Source: 66-474 sp035606235 (GTDB lineage: Bacteria > Pseudomonadota > Gammaproteobacteria > Xanthomonadales > Rhodanobacteraceae). Taken from it: DNA of 8,938 nucleotides. Both the position numbers and the translations under genes were made by a program. The notes beneath the pieces are model-generated. The model searched no databases. It had not been told where the DNA came from and saw only the letters and a program-made list of their open reading frames with translations. The stretch spans positions 1-8,938 of the forward strand of contig DATNFU010000024.1 in assembly GCA_035606235.1 (NCBI GenBank), written 5' to 3'. Shown here piece by piece: positions 6,096 to 8,938 of this stretch (its first letter is position 1; each line of letters begins with the position of its first letter).

Positions 6096-7315
6096 GGCGT
6101 GGCCTCGCTTGCGGCCTTGCATTCGGCAACGCATGCCGCGCGTTCCAGCGCCGCGCCCAGATCGGCGCACAAGTCGTCGACATCCTCAATGCCAACCGAC
6201 AGCCGCAGCAGCGCGTCGGAAATGCCGGCCGCGTGTCGCGCCTCCGCGCTCATCGAGGCATGCGTCATCGTCGCGGGGTGCGCGATCAGGCTTTCCACAC
6301 CGCCCAGCGACTCGGCCAACGTGATGCATTGCAATCCATCGAGGAAGGCGCGAACGCCAAGCTCGCCGCCATGCAATTCGAAACTCAGCATCGCCCCGAA
6401 CCCGGATTGCTGACGCGCGGCGCGGCCATGGCCGGGGTGGGTCGGCAACCCCGGCCAGTACACCTGCGCCACTGCCGGGTGCGCCTGCAGCAACGCCGCG
6501 ATGATCTCCGTATTCTCCTGGTGCGCGCGCAATCGCGCTGACAGGGTGCGCAAGCCGCGCAACGTCAACCAACTGTCGAACGGCGCACCGCTCAGGCCCA
6601 GGCAATTGCTCCACCATTTCAGTTGTTCGGCGAGCGCGGCATCCTTGGCGATCACCGCGCCGCCGACCACATCGCTGTGGCCGTTGATGTATTTGGTAGT
6701 CGAATGCACCACGATGTCGGCGCCCAACCGCAGCGGCTGCTGCAGCGCCGGCGACAAGAACGTGTTGTCCACCACGCACAAGGCACCCGCGGCGTGCGCG
6801 GCTTGCGCAACATGCCGGATATCGGTGATGCGCAGCAGTGGATTGGACGGCGTTTCCACCCACACCAATGCGGGTTTGTGGTTGAGTGCCGCCGCCAGCG
6901 CGAGCGGGTCGGTGAGATCGATGAAGTGCACGGCGAAGCGCGCCTTCCTCGACCACGCATCCAGCAGCCTCCAGGTGCCGCCGTAACAATCGTGCGCGGC
7001 GACGATCGTTGCACCGGCAGGCACCAGTTCCAACACCAGCGCGACCGCAGCCATGCCACTGGAAGTAATCACCGCGCCCGCGCCACCCTCCAGTTCGCGC
7101 AAGGCGTCGGCAAGCAGATCGCGGGTCGGATTGCCGCTGCGCGTGTAGTCGTAGGCGCGTTTGCCATTGAAGCCAGCGAAGGCAAAGTTGCTGGACAGGT
7201 GCAGCGGCGGCGTCACCGCGCCGTGGTGCGCATCGCAGTCGATGCCGGCCCGCACGGCGCGGGTACAGCCGCCCGGTGCGGCGCGGTCGAGGGCGAAACG
7301 ATATTCAAGGGCCAT
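6092..7315 (-). CDS. metB: Cystathionine gamma-synthase (PLP-dependent trans-sulfuration enzyme)
   Basis: This 407-residue cytosolic Cys/Met-metabolism PLP enzyme joins an acylated homoserine with cysteine to give cystathionine on the way to methionine. Family residues fall about 10 positions after their E. coli MetB counterparts: YTRSGNPT (57-64; Y57 and R59 bind phosphate across the dimer), SSGMAA (85-90), Y111 stacking on PLP, ETPSNP (154-159), D183 in VVDNTF, the PLP lysine K208 in STTKYINGHSD, E335 in LAESLGGVESL, and R371 in RLSVGIED. Cystathionine gamma-lyase is closely related and cannot be excluded from sequence alone, but the partner hom gene and SAM-I leader favour a biosynthetic role. 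ATG 7315 is chosen because GGAG lies at 7326-7323, 7 nt upstream, and MALEYRFALD leads directly into the fold. The in-frame ATG 7450 would translate the riboswitch itself. The final ATGA overlaps hom. No homoserine acyltransferase gene (metX/metA) lies next to it. Confidence 0.94.
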   Translation of the reverse strand: MALEYRFALDRAAPGGCTRAVRAGIDCDAHHGAVTPPLHLSSNFAFAGFNGKRAYDYTRSGNPTRDLLADALRELEGGAGAVITSSGMAAVALVLELVPAGATIVAAHDCYGGTWRLLDAWSRKARFAVHFIDLTDPLALAAALNHKPALVWVETPSNPLLRITDIRHVAQAAHAAGALCVVDNTFLSPALQQPLRLGADIVVHSTTKYINGHSDVVGGAVIAKDAALAEQLKWWSNCLGLSGAPFDSWLTLRGLRTLSARLRAHQENTEIIAALLQAHPAVAQVYWPGLPTHPGHGRAARQQSGFGAMLSFELHGGELGVRAFLDGLQCITLAESLGGVESLIAHPATMTHASMSAEARHAAGISDALLRLSVGIEDVDDLCADLGAALERAACVAECKAASEATP

Positions 7316-7322
7316 TGCGATT

Positions 7323-7356
7323 CTCCGTCTCGTGATCCCTGCGTCCCGAGGCGGAG
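7323..7356 (-). promoter_or_regulatory. Possible Shine-Dalgarno-sequestering helix of metB
   Basis: On the minus strand CTCCGCCTCG (7356-7347) can pair with CGAGACGGAG (7332-7323), 9 of 10 bases with one C-A mismatch and a 14-nt loop; the second arm contains the metB Shine-Dalgarno GGAG. A competing stem, CCGAG (7362-7358) with CTCGG (7350-7346), would use the same bases and leave the Shine-Dalgarno free. This is the arrangement expected of translational riboswitch control, inferred from pairing by eye only. Confidence 0.5.
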
Positions 7357-7361
7357 TCTCG

Positions 7362-7399
7362 GCGCGGCCACGCGGGGGAGGCTGCCCGCGTGGCCGCGC
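7362..7399 (-). promoter_or_regulatory. Perfect 15-bp GC hairpin in the riboswitch expression platform
   Basis: GCGCGGCCACGCGGG (7362-7376 on +) is exactly complementary to CCCGCGTGGCCGCGC (7385-7399), with an 8-nt loop. In the RNA it starts only 4 nt after the P1 helix of the SAM aptamer ends. No U-run follows on the minus strand, so it is not a classic intrinsic terminator; it may be a Rho-dependent or pausing structure, or a spacer that insulates the aptamer from the Shine-Dalgarno helix. Confidence 0.75.
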
Positions 7400-7403
7400 T
7401 TCG

Positions 7404-7518
7404 ACCCATCTCCCGGCGACTCCACGTGGAATCCCCGCAGGACTTGGCACCTTGCGAAGAGGTCTTCGCGGGTTGCCCCGGCATCAAAGGGCCTGTCCCT
7501 CCGCCGGTCTTGATGGGT
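7404..7518 (-). ncRNA. SAM-I (S-box) riboswitch aptamer upstream of metB-hom
   Basis: Read on the minus strand from 7518, the sequence follows the S-box consensus element by element. P1 is ACCCATC (7518-7512) with GATGGGT (7410-7404). Then come ATCAAGA, the P2/kink-turn block GGAGGGACAGGCCC, a P2 closing GCCGG, GGCAACC, the P3 stem GCGAAGA/TCTTCGC, the J3/4 strand AAGGTGCCAAGTCC, and a P4 arm containing the stem GATTCC/GGAGTC. The line-up with Bacillus subtilis yitJ is continuous, with the invariant GGGACNGGCCC, GGCAACC and AAGGTGC parts intact. S-box RNAs bind S-adenosylmethionine and usually switch methionine genes off when SAM is plentiful. The aptamer starts about 5 nt after the predicted transcription start and lies wholly between promoter and metB, so it should control the metB-hom message. 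The downstream platform lacks a U-run, suggesting translational control. Confidence 0.96.
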
Positions 7519-7529
7519 TGCGTGAACAG

Positions 7530-7558
7530 ACTTTATCGCCTAGTTGGTTTCATGTCAA
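7530..7558 (-). promoter_or_regulatory. Sigma-70 promoter of metB-hom
   Basis: On the minus strand a perfect -35 TTGACA (7558-7553) is followed by a 17-bp spacer and the -10 TAAAGT (7535-7530, 4 of 6 matches). The predicted start near 7523 puts the first transcribed bases just before the riboswitch P1 helix, which fits a real promoter. A second possible pair, TTTACA-18-TATACG, lies inside the operator-like array upstream but is weaker. Confidence 0.8.
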
Positions 7559-7559
7559 T

Positions 7560-7591
7560 GGCCGTATAGACGTCTATATGTCTATATGTAA
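7560..7591. promoter_or_regulatory. MetJ-box-like operator: tandem 8-bp repeats
   Basis: Read on the + strand in steps of 8: GGCCGTAT (5 of 8 matches to the met box AGACGTCT), AGACGTCT at 7568-7575 (8 of 8), ATATGTCT (6 of 8), ATATGTAA (4 of 8). Tandem 8-bp boxes with this consensus are the hallmark of MetJ operators. The centre is also a perfect 14-bp palindrome TATAGACGTCTATA (7565-7578, counted with the flanking TAT/ATA). The array ends 2 bp from the -35 hexamer, where a bound repressor could block polymerase. Whether this organism has MetJ is not visible; another SAM- or SAH-responsive regulator could use the palindrome. Confidence 0.65.
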
Positions 7592-7626
7592 ATTTGTTAT
7601 TGCCAGTCTAAACATGGCATCGATGA

Positions 7627-7937
7627 CTTTTCCGTGCCGTCCCGCGACGCGGATTACTTTCCTTTCGGGGAAAGTAATCAAAGCCATTCGCGCTGGACGC
7701 GCCAGTCTCGCCGGCATCGTCTCGGCTCGACCGCCCTTGCTCCTTGCCGCGCGCGCGGGCTGATCACGCAAGCAGCATCCGATGAGGCATTTCCCGCCCG
7801 CATATCCATGTGCGTGCGCTCACCGGCGCGGGATGCGATTCATTGCATCTGGCTAAAGTTCCGGTTCGCCCTTGCTCGCGCGCTCGGCATCGTCGCTGCG
7901 GCATCGCGACAGCGCGGAAGCTCACTTCGACACGGCC
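7627..7937 (-). repeat. 311-bp dispersed repeat, copy B (inverted relative to copy A)
   Basis: The reverse complement aligns end to end with 2638-2948 (see copy A). It fills nearly all the gap between the metB control region and the prfC promoter. Internal landmarks on + are CTTTTCCG at 7627, TGATCACGCAAGCA, GGCATTTCCCGCCCG, GTGCGCTCACCGGCGC and CCGGTTCGCCCTTGCTC. Minus-strand frames within it are not shared with copy A and are not called as genes. Confidence 0.88.
7652..7679. repeat. Hairpin inside repeat copy B
   Basis: GATTACTTTCC (7652-7662) and GGAAAGTAATC (7669-7679) form a perfect 11-bp stem with a 6-nt loop, at the same place and of the same size as the 2896-2923 hairpin of copy A but with changed bases on both arms. 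Confidence 0.85.
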
Positions 7938-7950
7938 ATCCATGGCCGCC

Positions 7951-7979
7951 TCTGGGCAATGCGGTTTGCTCGCTATAAT
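7951..7979 (+). promoter_or_regulatory. Promoter of prfC
   Basis: A perfect -10 TATAAT sits at 7974-7979 in the context GCTATAATCGCGG; at 17-bp spacing the -35 position holds only TCTGGG, a poor match. Transcription would begin near 7986, giving a leader of about 22 nt. No clear Shine-Dalgarno precedes the prfC ATG. Confidence 0.65.
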
Positions 7980-8007
7980 CGCGGGCTTGCCTTCAGCCGT
8001 CGTAGCC

Positions 8008-8938
8008 ATGTCCATCCATCAACACGAAACCTTGCGCCGGCGTACCTTCGCGATCATTTCGCACCCGGATGCCGGCAAGACCACGCTCACCGAAAAGCTG
8101 CTGCTGTTCGGCGGTGCGATCCAGATGGCGGGCAGCGTGAAATCGCGCAAGGCCGCAAGGCACGCCACGTCCGACTGGATGGCGCTGGAAAAGGAGCGCG
8201 GCATCTCGGTGACTTCCTCGGTAATGCAGTTTCCCTACGAGGGCTGCATCGTCAACCTGCTGGATACGCCGGGCCACGCGGATTTTTCCGAAGACACCTA
8301 TCGCGTGCTGACTGCGGTGGATTCCGCGTTGATGGTGATCGATTGCGCCAAGGGCGTGGAAGAACGCACGATCAAGTTGATGGACGTATGCCGATTGCGC
8401 GACACCCCGATCATCACCTTCATCAACAAGCTCGACCGCGAGGGACGCGCGCCGATCGAACTGCTGGACGAAGTGGAGTCGGTGCTGAAAATCCGCTGTG
8501 CGCCGATCACTTGGCCGATCGGCATGGGTTCGCGCCTGCGCGGCGTCTATCACCTGCTTGACGACGAGGTGCACCTGTACGAGCCGGGGCGCAATTTCAC
8601 GCGCCAGGATTCGACGATCTTCAAGGGGCTCGGCGATCCGCAGCTCGGCGAGCGCGTTGACGCAGCGTCCATGGCGGAACTGCGCGAGGAACTGGAGTTG
8701 GTGCGCGGCGCCTCGCATCCATTCGATGCGCAAGCCTATCTTTCCGGCAAGCAAACACCTGTGTTCTTCGGTTCGGCGGTCAACAACTTCGGGGTGCAGC
8801 CACTGCTGGATTTCTTCGTGCGGCACGCGCCGCCGCCAAGAGCGCGCGCCACCACATCGCGCACGGTGTCGCCGGACGAAGAGAAACTCTCCGGCTTTGT
8901 CTTCAAGATCCAGGCGAACATGGACCCGCAGCACCGCG
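8008..8938 (+). CDS. prfC: Peptide chain release factor 3 (RF3), N-terminal 310 residues
   Basis: RF3 is a translational GTPase that removes RF1/RF2 from the ribosome after termination. The frame opens at ATG 8008 and runs off the window; the family is about 530 residues, so roughly 60% is present. GTPase motifs are complete: P-loop SHPDAGKTT (18-26, K24), the switch I block SDWMALEKERGISVTSS (55-71), DTPGHADF (86-93), NKLD (140-143) and GSA (255-257). RF3-specific stretches such as VMQFPYEGCIVNLLDTPGH, CAPITWPIG and SGFVFKIQANMDPQHR match E. coli RF3 closely and separate it from EF-G. The start is supported by the TATAAT promoter just upstream and by alignment of RRTFAIISHPDAG. It is transcribed divergently from metB-hom, with repeat copy B between. 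Confidence 0.97.
   Translation, partial: MSIHQHETLRRRTFAIISHPDAGKTTLTEKLLLFGGAIQMAGSVKSRKAARHATSDWMALEKERGISVTSSVMQFPYEGCIVNLLDTPGHADFSEDTYRVLTAVDSALMVIDCAKGVEERTIKLMDVCRLRDTPIITFINKLDREGRAPIELLDEVESVLKIRCAPITWPIGMGSRLRGVYHLLDDEVHLYEPGRNFTRQDSTIFKGLGDPQLGERVDAASMAELREELELVRGASHPFDAQAYLSGKQTPVFFGSAVNNFGVQPLLDFFVRHAPPPRARATTSRTVSPDEEKLSGFVFKIQANMDPQHR

Noticed and set aside
7362..7399. 15-bp GC hairpin as an intrinsic terminator
   Set aside because: No run of U follows on the minus strand and no run of T on the plus strand, so a standard intrinsic terminator is not supported.
7316..7450. Upstream in-frame start for metB at 7450 adding 45 residues
   Set aside because: Those codons are the riboswitch and its hairpin; the ATG at 7315 has a good Shine-Dalgarno and gives the usual MetB N-terminus.
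6623..7513. 296-codon + frame opposite metB and its leader
   Set aside because: It is a shadow of metB and would translate the complement of the riboswitch; no domain or ribosome site was seen.
7481..7520. Resemblance between CATCAAA...TTGATGG here and the 643-667 inverted repeat
   Set aside because: Here the bases belong to the SAM-I aptamer (P1 and P2 region on the minus strand); the likeness is short and best explained by chance.
7574..8015. Minus-strand small frames at 7574-7771 and 7764-8015
   Set aside because: They fall in repeat copy B; copy A does not keep the same frames because of indels, so a conserved peptide is unlikely.

Overview
The window reads as a chromosomal segment of a GC-rich gammaproteobacterium of the order Xanthomonadales (Lysobacterales), most likely near Rhodanobacteraceae. 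This placement is inferred from three things: the enzymes resemble gammaproteobacterial families throughout, there are several GTAG-type REP palindromes of the kind described in Stenotrophomonas and Xanthomonas, and a cystathionine gamma-synthase/homoserine dehydrogenase pair is present. No phage, integrase, transposase, CRISPR, tRNA or rRNA was seen.

Layout. (1) 2-598 (+): C-terminal end of a DUF1631-type protein, then 735-1082 (+) a small PilZ (c-di-GMP receptor) protein. (2) 1272-2606 (+): Xaa-Pro dipeptidase PepQ. (3) 2607-3128: a 522-bp gap filled by a 311-bp dispersed repeat (copy A), a second small palindromic repeat, and the leader of the next gene. (4) 3129-4742 (+): an APC-superfamily amino-acid permease of the YveA type. 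(5) 4743-4997: a cluster of GTAG REP palindromes between convergent genes. (6) 6095-4998 and 7315-6092 (-): hom and metB, overlapping by ATGA, read leftward from an elaborate control region at 7316-7591. (7) 7627-7937: an inverted copy (B) of the dispersed repeat, then a TATAAT promoter and the first 310 codons of prfC (release factor 3), cut off by the window edge.

The most informative part is the metB-hom control region. Reading leftward it contains an operator-like array of 8-bp repeats containing the MetJ box AGACGTCT, a promoter with a perfect TTGACA and 17-bp spacing, a complete SAM-I (S-box) riboswitch aptamer, a perfect 15-bp GC hairpin with no U-run, and a helix that can hide the metB Shine-Dalgarno sequence. 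This suggests two layers of SAM sensing (repressor and RNA) on an operon that makes homoserine and then cystathionine for methionine. The other striking pattern is that the stop codons of pilZ and hom, and possibly pepQ, are the TAG of the GTAGG that opens a REP element.
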